Shown here piece after piece: positions 1-12,145 of a DNA stretch of 64,000 bases. This stretch comes from Megascapheus bottae (taxonomy: Eukaryota; Chordata; Mammalia; Rodentia; Geomyidae). Within the stretch, counting starts at the first letter, position 1; the number at the start of each line of letters is the position of its first letter. The stretch is taken from NCBI GenBank assembly GCA_024803745.1, contig JANJXV010000002.1, forward strand, positions 37,655,001-37,719,000, read 5' to 3'. The position numbers were made by a program, and so were the translations under genes. The notes beneath the pieces were generated by a model that was not told the DNA's origin, did no database searches, and saw only the letters and a program-made list of their open reading frames with translations.

Positions 1-156
1 AGTACTTTTCATTTTAAATTTCTTTCCTACAGGAAACAGGGTCTTGTTATGTAACCTTGTCTTGAACCAGTCTCAAACCTCATACTTCTGCTTATCTGCC
101 AAGGTCAAGAATTATAAATATATAACCAGCTCTTTCTTAATACAATTTTGTTTGAG

Positions 157-159
<3 letters not shown>

Positions 160-198
<39 letters not shown>
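160..198. repeat. (TG)n microsatellite
   Basis: Uninterrupted TG dinucleotides, about 19 units. Confidence 0.95.
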
Positions 199-199
<1 letters not shown>

Positions 200-200
<1 letters not shown>

Positions 201-345
201 AATTGTATTTTATTGTCAGGATAATGTATAGAGGGGTTACAGTTACATTTTTTCAGTAATGGGTACATTACTTCTTGAACCTTGATACCCTTTCTCGTGT
301 TTGTCCCCCTTTCCCTCCCCCCTCCAAGTTTTTATATTAAGTTAT
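200..345 (-). mobile_element. L1 3' UTR fragment
   Basis: Antisense L1 tail: 'tattttattgtcaggataatgtatagaggggttacag' then the C-rich 'tccccctttccctcccccctcc' block shared with the other L1 copies here. It follows a (TG)n tract. Confidence 0.7.
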
Positions 346-360
346 TTAGTTTATAGTCAG

Positions 361-1145
361 CTTCCAGAAAAAGTTAAATATATGAAAATACTGTTAGATG
401 GGATTCACATAAGGTTTCACATATGATTCTAAATTTCATATATGATTCTAAGGATGGAAAGGTTGGATGAGCCTTATTCCCTTTTCCTCCTATCCACCAG
501 TTATCTACGGCTGAGAAGCTCTCTTCCTGCCTTATGTAATACCCTTAAAGGTTGTCAAAGTCTACCCCACTCCCCATCATATCACTCCCAGCCTACTTTA
601 CTCGTTTATGGTCCTTTGCAGTACCTGGAGGCTTTTGAAAGTGATCCCTACTTCAAAGCATATTCAAGTAAATCATTTGCTTGAATGACACAGCCACATC
701 TGTGAATTTAGGCCAATTTTCACCTAATGATCAGATTTGAGAGCAACGTTTTCTGGTTTCATCCTATCTTACAAATTTGCCCTTAACTGGAACTGACTTT
801 CAAGTGCAATCACTCACTATTACTTGCTAAGTCCCTGCATTAACCCTTTCATCTCCAGTGCAAACAGTCTTCTCTATCCACTCCGTCTGCCTTTCACCTT
901 GTACATGAGTGAGTCTTGGCATGTTTTGAACTCATTTGGCACCTTGTTCCTTTCTAAATCCATCCTCCTTAGAGAGATTGCCCTAATTATACCTGCCTTA
1001 GATTAATTCTTCCTGGTCACTATTTCCTTCCAGTTGTACAAAGCATTCCTCAGGTTGGGTCTCATCATCATCCTTTCTGTAGCGCCAACCCCCTTTCTAA
1101 GGAAGATTAAGAGCAGATGTTTCTTCAGTGGCAGAATACTATCTT
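361..1145. other. Unique MOB3B intron sequence
   Basis: No coding exon, RNA gene or clear repeat recognised; short open frames are without codon bias or homology. Confidence 0.6.
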
Positions 1146-1319
1146 GGGCTGGGCGGGTGGCTCACACCTGTAATCCTAGCAACTCAGGACCTGAGACTCT
1201 TAACTCCAGTTAAACCTTTAGAAAACAGGAAGTGGGGCTTGGCTCAAAGGTAGGGCGGTAGAGCTCAGGGACAGTGCCTAAGCCAAGTTCAAGCCCCATG
1301 ACTTACAAAAAAAAAAATA
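1146..1319 (+). mobile_element. B1-headed dimeric SINE, deleted in the middle
   Basis: 'gctgggcgggtggctcacacctgtaatcctagc' head, missing most of the head's second half, then right arm 'ggaagtggggcttggctc' to 'gttcaagccccatgac' and an A-tail. Confidence 0.82.
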
Positions 1320-1321
1320 TT

Positions 1322-1370
1322 AGCTTGGCATGCATGAAGCCTCTAGGTCCAATCCTCAGCATTATAAAAT
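1322..1370 (+). mobile_element. ID-like fragment
   Basis: 'cttggcatgcatgaagcctctaggtccaatcctcagca' is the end of an ID-like unit, directly after a SINE A-tail. Confidence 0.45.
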
Positions 1371-1802
1371 AAATGAATAGATAATATCAATCATTTTTCC
1401 TGTCTCCCCACCTTGACCCCTTACCCCCATTAAATATCTTGGGATTATTTGTTTATTGAAAACTTCAGAAACTGAAAAAAAAAAGTAAGTAGTCACCTTT
1501 CTATTTGGATGAAAGTATATATAAATATAAATATGCAGTCGTTTGAGGAAGAAGATGGCTTCTTCCATATAGAAAAGCCAAATAGATAGATGTATTTCTC
1601 CCCACGTTATTGCATATTTATTTGTGCTACTGCTTTATTTCCTTCAACACAGTAATATCATGTGGTTGAACATGGGTTCTTTCATCGGGGCACTGGCTCT
1701 CAGACTGTGACCCAGGGGCTACTTCTGGGAGTTGGACAAAGAAAGACTAAGCAGGCAAGCTTGGTCTTACCCTCATTATTCTGGCTTATGTGGACCATTT
1801 GT

Positions 1803-2690
1803 TCCTGTTTGTTTTACTGTCTTAGTTCACTGGGACAAATATGCCTCAAACTGAGTAGCTCTAAATCACAAGTGTTTATTTCCATAGATTAGGAGGCTGG
1901 TGTTAGGGTCCGTGATCAAAGGAACGAGTCTGACACAAAAGCGGAATTCGGAAGTTAAGTTAGAGTTTTATTCCGCGCCTAGCATCAAGAATCATACTGA
2001 CCGGTCAGGGCCGCCTCTAAGATGTGAGTGAGAGAGCGACCCGCCTGATCTTACAGGCTACTTTTATAGGCCCCAGCCATGTGGTTGGGCTGGCCATATA
2101 TAGGTGGCCAATGGAATTCAGCATGGTTGATTGATGGTTGGGGCAACCACTGACACCTTTGCTGTTTGACCAGACCTATCATTATGGTGGGCTTCTGGCG
2201 CACTGCTCTGACGACAAAGGAAGGGGAGGGAATTCCCTAGCAGGCCAAGGGGGGTGGGGTGGGGGGAATTCTGGTAACTCCACCTGGTTTAACTGCTCTT
2301 GTAATCTGAGCTGTTATCAGAGATTCTGCAGCCCCTGCCTCAGGTCAAGTTCTTTGTCATAAAGATGGGAAATGCCTAGAGTGGATGGATTTTGGGAAGT
2401 CAAGAAAGGGGTCCCTTCAGCCGGGAGGTCCAAGATAAGTCTGACAATTCAGTGTCTGGTGAAAGCCTGCTTCCTCCTGGCTCATAGATGGCCGTCTCTG
2501 TAGCATAGCATGAAGGAAGGGAAAAACAGTTCTCCTTTATAATCGCACATATACCATTCATGAAATTTCTGCTTTTATGTCCTAGTCATCTCCCAAAGAT
2601 CCCACCCCCTCGATACCATCATGTTGAGAGTTCCACTTTCAATGCATGCATTTGAGAAAGATTATAAACAGGTCCATTGTATTCACCTGA
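1803..2690 (-). mobile_element. Old MLT1-like (MaLR) LTR, split by a younger LTR
   Basis: The flanks 1803-1900 and 2420-2690 join into one antisense MLT1-type pattern: a 'cttagttcactgggaca' start, 'aggaggctgg..aggtccaag', 'ctcatagatggccgtctc', 'atctcccaaagatcccacc'. Assignment is by memory of the family pattern; the subfamily is not determined. Confidence 0.5.
1901..2419 (-). mobile_element. Solo LTR of an endogenous retrovirus, antisense to MOB3B
   Basis: On the minus strand the element begins TGAAGGGACCCC and ends GGACCCTAACA, so it has TG..CA termini. It carries a TATA-like TATAAAAG (opposite 2061-2070) and AATAAA (opposite 1967-1972). The flanks are GCTGG (1896-1900) and GCCGG (2420-2424), a likely 5-bp duplication with one CpG-type change. 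No internal viral genes adjoin it, so it is a recombined solo LTR. It is inserted in an older MaLR-like LTR. Confidence 0.75.
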
Positions 2691-3644
2691 CAAACCCTAA
2701 TGAAGAGCCATCATATTCTGGTATCTGCTAGATTCTAAGACTGCAACTATGAAAAAATTCCTGGCATCACACCAGGTTTAGTCCACTGGGAAACAAGGAA
2801 GACTGTGATAAGAGGTCATGATCTGTATTCTGAGAGGAGCAGAAGGTATAATGATATGCCTAATCCTATAACTAAACTGAAATAAGAAGTGGTGGTCAGG
2901 GGGGAATCAGCCTAGGGGATTCGAGAGCTTAGTGGAGGTTTGCGCAACAAATGGGAGTTAGCCAGAAAAAAAAGGGAGAAGCTGATAAACAGGTTTCTAG
3001 CTGTCAGTAATATGTTAGTCCTCACATACTAAAGCAAGCTCTGAATGGCTGAAGTATTACATTCAAATGGAAAGGACCACAAAATGATGCTGGGGAAATT
3101 AACATGTGTTAGATTATCTTTGCCTTCACCTTGGATGAGTTTTATGCAGAAAGACAAATTTCCTGGTGAGATTTGCATCAGGAAGATTCCCCCACCAACC
3201 TGGTGGAGATGAGAGTAATGTACTAGTAGAAGAGAGCTCATTTAAGGGGACGCTACAGGAACCAGGTAAGAAGTGGTGGCTTGAGCTAAGAAAGAGATAG
3301 TGGGGACAGTGAGCTGTTGGTAGATCAGAGGCCATGCAGAACAAGACTTCATACTAATTGTCCTCCTCTTAATATGAAAAAGACCCTGCTGGTGAATGAA
3401 GAATCACTTTGTTGATGAGGATATTTGCAGTATCACATCCATGACTAGGACTCTTGGTCATTTTCAAACTTGAATTGGGACTCCAAATCAGATGACTGGC
3501 TCTTCAACCTCATTTGAAGCTCATTAACACCTTGTTCTCACCTTACTTCATGTCATTTGGCCTATTTGCTTTTCAGCAAACTGGGAAGGTTTAAACTCAG
3601 GAGGTTTGTTTATTGAGAGAGCTAATTGATTTGTTTGTTATCTT
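2691..3644. other. Unique MOB3B intron sequence
   Basis: Nothing recognised between the MLT1-like LTR and the B1. Confidence 0.6.
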
Positions 3645-3757
3645 TTTTAGACAGGGTTTCACTATGTAGCCCAGGCTATTTTCCAACTCACCACCTTCAT
3701 GCTTCTGATTCCCAAGTGCTGAGATTTGACAGGTGTGTGCCATCATACCTGGTTCAA
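3645..3757 (-). mobile_element. Monomeric B1-like SINE
   Basis: 'agacagggtttcactatgtagcccaggct', 'gattcccaagtgctgagatt', 'gtgtgccatcatacctggtt' is a classical antisense B1, closer to the muroid B1 pattern than the heads of the dimers. Confidence 0.75.
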
Positions 3758-6700
3758 ACTGGGAAGTTGTTTTGGTGGTTTTCATTAGCAACTGAAAATA
3801 AATACGCCTCTCTTGTTTTCTTGGGGCTTTCTTAGTCTTCATCTATGTTCTCAACCTTGCCATAAAGAATAGAGGGTGAAGGTCATTTTCTATAGGTACA
3901 GTGGAGTACCAGCCTCTGGTAGCTGGGAAATAGCAAGGGGAGGTGAAGGGAAGTGTGACAAATACAGTCACACTGTATTTACAGTCGATTCTTTGGGAGG
4001 CTGAAACAGCATATCCTAAGCCTAGAAAATGGCACGTCTGAAAGAATTAACAATCTGTTTTGAAGATATAATCATCATATGTTAGTATCTTTTCCTTTCA
4101 TTTAGTCCAACCCTGATGATAGACTGGAGGGTAACACCAGGGGACTGGGATAAGGCAGATGGTGGGAGGTGGAGAATGGAGTGGTAGCCAGTTTATTTCT
4201 AACCAGTTGCAGCTGTCAGCTTGTTTGGTGACTTTTGCTTTCAGGCAGAGGAACAAAGTCCCGCTGCTCAGGATTGTTTGCTTTGGCAGGATGAACAGAC
4301 ACTTTCTTAGGGAACACGTTGAGATAACACAAAACATCTGCTGAAAGGATTCCGCCTGAGTTTGCATCAGCCAGAGGAGGAGGCTTCTTTAGAGAAATGC
4401 ATATGCAGTGATATCTTTGCAAGAGGCAGGGGATGTGGATGCATGTGAAGAAGGGAGAGAGGAAACTAAGAAGAGGGGATGAATATTTTTTTCTAAAGAA
4501 ACATCTGTGTTCGTTTCTCCTTGAGATCCAGTTGCATTTTGTTTTGCAAGCATTCTAGAAATGGTATGTTCTCAGCCATGGTGCCAGTGGGGGAGGTCTG
4601 TGTTCTTTTCCCACGTGTGTGGGATGTTGTTTTTATTCATGAGCTATTGAGAATGAGTGATTTTTATGACTTCTAGAGGGATTTTCACATGGACATTCCT
4701 AAGACCCCAAATACAATAAGGACAGGGCAAAATGTTCTCAGATAGGAATAACAGGTTAAAGGAAAAATGAGGATCTTTCTGGCTATTGATAATGACATAC
4801 CATCAGGGGTCCCTAAAGGCTTGGCTAGTTCATTAGGTCTCATCATGGGTCATGTCAAACTCACAGGACAGCTCACATGCTGTTCCCACATATCACAAAT
4901 TTTCTAAATCTACTCTCCAGTGAAGAGTTTGCTTTTTAGAGATATGGCAACTTCACCTGTCCTGTTTCTTGTGCCTGTCTAAAGCTTCACAGCTCTGATG
5001 AAGAGTCATCTTTTCAAATAATGATATCCTCGCCATTCACTAGATATCTCCATGAGTTACCACCTACCAAGAGTACTCTTTGTCACTCACTATTCTTATT
5101 AGTCTGTCCTTGAATAAAGTAGCCCCAGCATCTTAGAAGTTAGCAAACCTGCTCAAAGGCAAGTAACAGAGAAATACCTTCACTGCAATCTGAGTTCATT
5201 TATTTTGTGCTGGTACCAAGCACTTACGAGTATCCTTAGCCCTGATGCATGGTTTGGGGAATAAAATCAGACTTGCCTACCCTTTTTCATGTTCATCATT
5301 TAACAAGTTTTGTCGCCCCAATTCTAAGTTGGATTGGACTGAGATAAAAGGGGCCATGAGAACTCAGCAAAAGCTGCCTGGCAGAGTGGAATGAACACAG
5401 AGGCTCTTCTGTCAGGAAGACTAGAATTCAGATCCCTTCCATCACAGCTTAGCTCTGTAAATCCCCAGGCAACCTCTGATTGCAGAGTAGGCAGATGATG
5501 GAGGATCTCTGCTCTCATCCCATTGATCAGCAGTGTTTATTTCATACCCACCCCACTCCACATTCCAGGCTGGGCGCTATAGAGAAAGACAGACCCTATG
5601 AAGGGACACTCCAGAGGAGCCACAGACATGAGACAGGTATTCCCACCAATCACCTTGCAGATACTGTATGTGATCTCTGCTCAAAAGAAAGACCAGAACA
5701 GATCCTAAAAACTGGAATCTAGTAATGAGGGAAGAGAGGAAGCATGGATGGCCTAATGGTGACTGGGAGAGATGGAATGCCTGCCAGCTGCTTGTAGGAC
5801 ATTGGGTGTTTGGTGGCAGTTGTCTGCAGTTCATGGAGATAAGCTTTCCTGCTTTCTACCTCCAATGCCCAGGTTAATACCAGCCCTGATCACAGGTCAG
5901 TCTCATTTCCAAATGTCAGCCTTTCTTTTCAGAAGAGGGGAAAGACAAAAATTGAAACAGGAATGACTAAGCCCTAGCTTAACCTTCCCTGGGGTTTTGT
6001 CTAACTTTGGGTCCTTTGTCATCAAAGCATTTCTGCCTTCTCTATGGGCATCTTTCCCTTTGGAGGCCTCTGTAAAGGCATGAAAGGAACAATACAAAAG
6101 AAAACTTTTCTTTTTTTTGGGGGGGGTCCCAAAAGGAAATATCCAGTGGGGAATTTTCAGGCCTAGTGGGTAGGGGGAGGAAAGAATAGGTTTAGAAAAA
6201 AGAAAAATGGATTAAAGTTCAGAACTTATTGGAATTTTTATTTAATTTTGAGATTTACTGAGTCAGAGATGAAAGGCAAATCCACATAAAGCCCCAGAGA
6301 AGTTATTATATTCTATGCTCCATTTAGCTCACACACTGAATGTGGCCCGGAGATCAGAATGTTGTGGTTAGACACATTCATGAACTTAGCAGTGCTCAGT
6401 CAGACGCTGGTGCCTGACTGAGTACCAAGCCTTCCCCCAGCAGCAGCCAAAGCTGTGGAGATGTCTCATCCTGGCCTTTCGAGTCTCCAACCTACAGACT
6501 CACCTCCCCCTCCACCTTCATCCCAGTTCCTTGGACTGCCTCCCCTTGGGCCTGATTACCAAGCAAACTCCATTCGTACTTCAAAGTCTAATTGTTGAGC
6601 AGATTCCTGCTGGTACCTTTGATGAGTGATTGGTTTGGATTCTGGCCTGTGCCCAAGCATGTTGGCTGCTTCCTCTTCTTTTGGAATCTTGAGTTCAGCC

Positions 6701-7238
6701 TGGTCTTGTTCTAGGTCACTAGCTCTATTTCAGTCCTGACCCACTGGCTCAGGTGAGGCCATTCAGTGTGACCTCAGGGCATCCAGTTCCAGGTCATCTG
6801 TCTATCCATCTCCTTTTGTGGAACAGTCCTCTGCACATATTTTCTCATTTCAGGCCAACTTCTTGAGGACTGAAATCTCCTCATCTTGACCCTGAGATTC
6901 ACAGAGTGTGATTAGGCTTAGGGTGGGACAGAGAATAGACATGCTTTGAAACTCAATTATTGATTGTAAATCTCTTGAGAGATCTTCTGGTCAAAGGTTG
7001 TTTTTTTCTGACAACAGTTCCTATCTAACTGTCTGGAATTATTATCACAGGCTGGCCTGGGTTATAATAAGACTAGTCAAAGTTTAACTATATGCCCTTA
7101 AGACAGAAATCTATTTTGCTTGAGACTACTGGTTAATATTGTCTGGCATTAACTTCTAATTGAGTACAGGACTGAAAATTAACTATCACCACCTGAAAAT
7201 AACTAGACTGAAAAAAGAATAGGGATATTTTAATGATT
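3758..7238. other. Mostly unique MOB3B intron sequence
   Basis: Apart from one MIR fragment (5380-5480) this 3.5 kb shows no recognisable repeat or exon. It is the longest SINE-free intron block in the left part and may hold regulatory sequence. Confidence 0.5.
5380..5480 (+). mobile_element. MIR fragment
   Basis: 'gaacacagaggctcttctgtcaggaagactagaattcagatccc' then 'gctctgtaaatccccaggcaacctctga' follows the MIR core order; diverged. Confidence 0.5.
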
Positions 7239-7429
7239 TTGCCAGTCCTGGGGCTTGAACTCAGGGCCTAGGCACTGTCCTTGGACACTTTTTACTCAAT
7301 GCTAGTGCTCTGCCACTTGAGCCATGGGGCCACTTTCAGCTTTTTATGTGTATATGGTACTGAGGAATTGAACCCAGGCCTTTGTGCCTTCTGGGAGAGC
7401 ACTCTACTACCAGGCCAAACTCCTGGCTT
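7239..7429 (-). mobile_element. ID-headed dimeric SINE
   Basis: Antisense: 'gccagtcctggggcttgaac', 'ccacttgagccatggggccac', 'ggtactgaggaattgaacccagg', 'ccaggccaaactcctgg'. Confidence 0.85.
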
Positions 7430-7442
7430 AATATTTTTTTTT

Positions 7443-7630
7443 TTGCCAGTCCTGGGGCTTGCACTTAGGACCTGAACACTGTCCTTTGGCTTTCCTCAAG
7501 CCTAGCAATCTACCACTTGAGCCACAGCACCACTTCCAGCTTTTTTCTATGTATGTGGTACCAAGGAATCAAACCCAGGTCTTCATGCATGCTAAGCAAG
7601 CACTCTACCCCTAGGACAAACTTCTAGCCT
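7443..7630 (-). mobile_element. ID-headed dimeric SINE
   Basis: Second antisense copy directly after the previous one, with its own T-run: 'gccagtcctggggcttgcac' to 'ctaggacaaacttctagcc'. Confidence 0.85.
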
Positions 7631-7975
7631 CCCCCCCCCCTGCCCCTTCCCTGGCTTAATGATTTTTTAAAAGGAATTTCAGTCTTCTTTTTTTTTTTGC
7701 CTCTATGAATTGGATCAAAATGCTAATTTACAGAGCTCTCCTTCCTCCCATTTCCCCAAAATTTTGTGAGACTTTCATGCCAGCACTATCTCAAGAGTCT
7801 GGCAAAAACAACAACAACAACAAAAAACTATTATTACTGCTGTGGGCTTTTCTTTTTCCTTCCCCAAGATGGAAATACGATGGATTCATATCTTAGATAA
7901 ATTAGACCTTTACTCTTTTCTGATTAAGATTTGATTGATGACTTCTTCCTTACTTGCTTGTGCCAACTTTTTTTT

Positions 7976-8440
7976 GTTTTTGATTGGTTGTGGGGCTTGA
8001 ACTCTGGGCCTGGCCACTGTCCCTGAGCTCTTCAGCTCAAGGCTAGCACTCTACCCCTGAGCCACAGTTTTCTGGTAGTTAATTGATGATGAGTCTCTTG
8101 GAAAGCTGGATGCAGTGGCTCACACCAGATCTCTGGAGGCTGAGATCTGAGGATCAAGGTTCAAAGCCAGCCTGGACACAAAAGGACCTGAGACTTTTAT
8201 CTCCAATTAACCTCTAGAAAACAGGAAGTGGGGCTTGGCTCAAGGTAAGGGGTAGCCTTGAGCTGAAGAGCTCAGGGACAGTGCCCAAGTTCAATCCCCA
8301 TAACCCCTCCCTCCCCCCCCCCCCCAGAAAAGTGTCATGGACTTTCATGCCCCGGTTGGCTTTGAACTGGGATCCTCAGATCGCAGCCTCCTGAGTAGCT
8401 ACAATTACAGGCATGAGCCACCAGCACTCAGCTGTGCCTA
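7976..8440 (-). mobile_element. B1-headed SINE split by a sense SINE
   Basis: The antisense right arm (7976-8096, 'ggggcttgaactctgggcctgg') and antisense head (8322-8440, 'gctttgaactgggatcctcag', 'gcatgagccaccagcactc') flank an opposite-orientation copy. Confidence 0.78.
8101..8318 (+). mobile_element. B1-headed dimeric SINE nested in the opposite orientation
   Basis: Sense copy 'gctggatgcagtggctcac' to 'gttcaatccccataacccc' and a C-rich end, inserted in the antisense copy around it. Confidence 0.8.
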
Positions 8441-9391
8441 CTATTTTTAAAGATAGACTCCAAGCTTAAAGCAATCCCCTTGTTCAGAATTTACAGCCAT
8501 AAAAGGCATGACCACTCTTAAGTTCTTGAAAATAAACATGCAAGAGAGATTCAATACCAGAAACTATTGCAGAGCACATTGTATCAATAAGATCAATAAA
8601 AGGCACCGTTCACAGTACAGTGCTAACTATCTGCAAGACATGATACAAAGCCTTTTATATGCATATATAGTTAATCCACTAACCACATCTTAAGCTTCAG
8701 ATAATATTGATATAACCCTGGTGTTTTTGGATGAGGAAGCTGAGGTTTAGAGTGACTAACACCTTTGTATATGTCTACATTGTTATTGGATAGTGAATCT
8801 AGAAGTCTGAGACGTCTGATTACAGACTCTATAGGTACTGTAGGGAAAGGGGACTCTAGAGTTAACTAGACAATGCCCCCACCCCCCGGGCAGATATTCC
8901 CAGATCTTTACTATGCTTGGCTCTCTTGCAAACTTTTATGAAAGCAGCGTTTTTACAAATATATTTGACCCAATGGCCCTTTCTTTTTAGCCAAGTATCT
9001 ATCAGGATTAGTGATGTTTAAAATACGTACTAGAAAATCATTACATAGAAGAGCTAGAGCATCTTGTGTATTCTAGAAAGGCAGTAGGGCTGAAGAGTGA
9101 GGTTTGGCTCTGCTTCTGATGTGAATGCTATTCTGTAGGCAGCATGGACCTCCCTGTACCAAGACTGAGCCATGAACAGGCTACCATTGTCAACAGCTAG
9201 GTATTGTCACTAGCTAGGCATCTCTTAGAGATAACCCACTAGGCGTTCATTCTTCTTGCTGGTCTTCAGTCATCTCTTCCCTGTCACCATGCAACCTGTC
9301 ATAACAGGATGGAGATTAACCTGAGCTTTACAGTTAAATCCTCTTAGCTGTGTGGTCTGGTGCAAATTCTTAAACTCAGCCAAGCTTTATT

Positions 9392-10070
9392 TTTTTTATT
9401 AAAAGATTTTATGAACACTGCTTTTTTACATCATATTTCAAATGCCATGTTTAACAAAGAAGTATTCAAGAAAGGCATCTATATGCGATCATTGGCACAT
9501 AAATTTTAGGACATAATTAAAATTAAGCTGAGGGTTTGTATGTCATAGATACATATCAATCCACATAATATATATTATGTCTATAGAGTATATATCCCAT
9601 CAGAGATTTTTATGTCTATGTAGGTACATTTCTATCTTCAAGACCATGTCAATAACCTTGGGTACCTGAATACTGAGTCAAGGATACCATGTGCCTTTTA
9701 TTCCTTTGGTCTTGGCTTATCTCACTCAACATGATTTGCTCTAGTTTCATCCACTTCTCAGTGAATGCCATTATTTTATCTTGTCTGTTCTTTATGTAGA
9801 ATTCCATTGTATATATGTACCACATTTTTTTTTGTTTGCCAGTCCTGGGCTTGAGCTCAGGGCCTGAGCACTGTCCTTGGGCTAGAACTTTACCACTTGA
9901 ACCGCAGCACCACTTCCAGCTTTTTCTATATATATGTGGTACTGAGGAATTGAACCAGGTTTTTGTGCATTCTAAGCAAGCACTCTACTACAGGCCAACT
10001 CCTAGCCCTATACCACCTTTTTTTTGTATCCATTCGTCTGTAGTGGGGCATCTGGGTTGTCTCCATCGCT
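9392..10070 (-). mobile_element. 5'-truncated L1 inserted in a MIR
   Basis: Antisense L1 3' end (ending in the region 'cattcgtctgtagtggggcatctgggttgtc') with a duplication AGCCAAGC(T/C)TTATT at 9378-9391 and 10071-10084. It splits a MIR and later received an ID-headed SINE at 9836-10008. Confidence 0.8.
9836..10008 (-). mobile_element. ID-headed dimeric SINE inside an L1
   Basis: Antisense copy in the L1 at 9392-10070; flanks 'taccacattttttttt' and 'taccaccttttttttt' are the duplicated L1 sequence. Confidence 0.85.
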
Positions 10071-10152
10071 AGCCAAGCCTTATTTGCCTTAGTTTTAAAA
10101 ACTGAACTAATAATACCATGCTCAGAGCATTGCTGGGATTAAATGATACAAA

Positions 10153-10154
<2 letters not shown>

Positions 10155-10199
<45 letters not shown>
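10155..10199. repeat. (TG)n microsatellite
   Basis: About 22 TG units at the end of a MIR. Confidence 0.95.
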
Positions 10200-10200
<1 letters not shown>

Positions 10201-10239
10201 CCTTTTGCTTCACTTTTCTTAGTTTTTTTTAAAAAATAT

Positions 10240-10482
10240 TGTTATTTTTTGGTTCCTGTCCTGGGACTTGACATCAGGGCCTGGGTGCTGTCCCTGAGCT
10301 TCTTTCACTTAAGGCTTGCACTCTACCACTTGAGCTACAGCTCCACTTTTGGGTTTTTGTATAGTTTATTGAAGATGAGAGTCTTATGGACTTGTCTGCC
10401 CCCCTAACATCAAACTACAATCCTCAGATCTCAGCCTCCTGAACAACCAGGATTACAGGTGTGAACAACTGATGCCTGGCTT
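10240..10482 (-). mobile_element. B1-headed dimeric SINE
   Basis: Antisense 'tgtcctgggacttgacatcag', 'acttgagctacagctccac', 'aatcctcagatctcagcctcctg', 'gattacaggtgtgaac'. Confidence 0.8.
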
Positions 10483-10527
10483 CTTTGGCTATTGTATTTA
10501 GATTGGAAACTTCTTTGCAGAAGCATC

Positions 10528-10757
10528 AAGGTGGCAACAGCTATTGATATGCCTGTCATCCTAGCTACTCAGGAGACTAAGGTCCAGCTCAGGCAGGAAA
10601 GTCTGTGATACCCTTACCTCCAGTTGACCACCAAAATGTTGAAAGCAGAGTTATGGCTCAACTGGTAGAGCACCAGCCTTTAACAAAATGTTCAGAGACA
10701 GCACCCAGGCCCTTATTTCATGCCCTTAGTACCAGCCCCCCCCCCCAAAAAAAAGCT
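10528..10757 (+). mobile_element. B1-headed dimeric SINE
   Basis: Sense, diverged: 'tgcctgtcatcctagctactcagg', 'ggcaggaaagtctgtgata', right arm 'ttatggctcaactggtagagc', A-rich end. Confidence 0.75.
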
Positions 10758-11894
10758 GTAGATGAATCAGAATCCCTCACAGGGAAGATCATATGTGTTC
10801 TCTACATCTGGAGGAATCATTCCTTTCATTCCATTTCCCACCTTCTGAAGTTGGCTTATTTAAAACTCACACACTAATCTTAAGGGAGGAAAGGGTAAAA
10901 CAGTATACAGACTACAGAATTGGCATCAGAGCCATCAATAATCTAAAGACTTGCCCAAATGCCTACAGCTTTTCTGTTCTCAAACCTGTCCTAAATGACC
11001 TGGGATTTTATTTTTGGCTTGCCTGAGAATCCCTCAGGATTTCAGGCTCACTGGCACACCCAGCTTCCTAACTTTAAGTTGGCCTGGGGTGAGAATGGTG
11101 GGGCATACTGAGCACGTCTTGACTTGAGTCATTTGCCGCTTTTACTTTTGAGGAGTGGAATTACAAGAGAAGGAATGGTAGAAGTCAAGTCAACCTTGCA
11201 GGCAGAACCAAGAGATTCTTAGCCTGGACTCCTGATCATCCAAAGCATTTCATCTGGAAATTAATAAAAACAGAACTTAGTCTCAAAGTTCCTATGAAGT
11301 GTCAGGCATAGGACAGATACTATCATAAGGACACTACAAAGTGAGTATGCTTATTAACTTTATAATAAACTAATGCTACTGTAACTTGTCTGGACAGCTT
11401 GTAAAGAGAAGGGCTAGGATATTAAACTAGGTTTTTCTAGGCTATAAAACTGACTTCTGTCAACCATCCTAAAGTAATAATCCAATGGGAAGAGACAAGA
11501 GGCAAACTACCATAGGGCCAGGCAATGACCAAGAAAGGCAGAGACCAAGGAAGGAATGGAAGGCTGAGACAAGGGATTTAGAGCTGAGTAGAATCAGGCA
11601 GGGCTGAGAACAGATTAGGGATTATCTAGAGGTACCTAGCAATTGTGTTGTTCATCCCTCATACATCCTAGACTTGGCTTCATCTGCCTTTAACATAGGG
11701 AGTGGGGACATGCAGATGGAATGGCATCATGGGAATGACCCATGTTTCCAACAGCTGCTGAGTCTTCACCAGACCAGAGCCAGCAGAAACATGAGCATAC
11801 CTGAGAGAGTTCAGACACTCCTGAATGGAAGGCCAGCCTTAGAGCTAGAGGATGTGCAGAGACTTAACAGCCACAGAGTTCAAGCTATTGGGTG
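10758..11894. other. Unique MOB3B intron sequence
   Basis: No exon or clear repeat seen. Confidence 0.55.
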
Positions 11895-12128
11895 TTTCTG
11901 GCTTTGGAGTCAGACTACTGGGCTACCTGGAACCAAATCCCTCTTCTAGTTGCCAGCTGTGAGACCTTGGATGGCTACTTAATTTTCCAAAGTCTGTTTA
12001 CTCATCTGCAAAATGGAAACAGTAATTGAAACTGTGAGAACTCAGTCAGCTAACTCACAGAGTGCTTGGCCCAGTCTCTCCTAAAACAGTAAGTACTCAG
12101 TAAATATTAGCTTTTACCATTAGTTCCA
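11895..12128 (+). mobile_element. MIR element
   Basis: Sense MIR: 'ggctttggagtcagactactggg', 'tgccagctgtgagaccttgg', 'tcatctgcaaaatggaaacagtaat', 'agtaagtactcagtaaatattagc'. Nearly full length. Confidence 0.88.
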
Positions 12129-12145
12129 GGCTTATGTGTGATCTT

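Larger units (their letters stand above)
9318..10150 (+). mobile_element. MIR split by an L1
   Basis: The left part (9318-9391, 'cttagctgtgtggtctggtgcaaattct') and right part (10071-10150, 'ttatttgccttagttttaaaaactgaac..gggattaaatga') are one sense MIR separated by the L1 at 9392-10070. Confidence 0.7.

Noticed and set aside
30..110. Possible B1 trace at the left edge
   Set aside because: 'cagggtcttgttatgtaaccttgtcttgaacc' is suggestive but too short and diverged to call.
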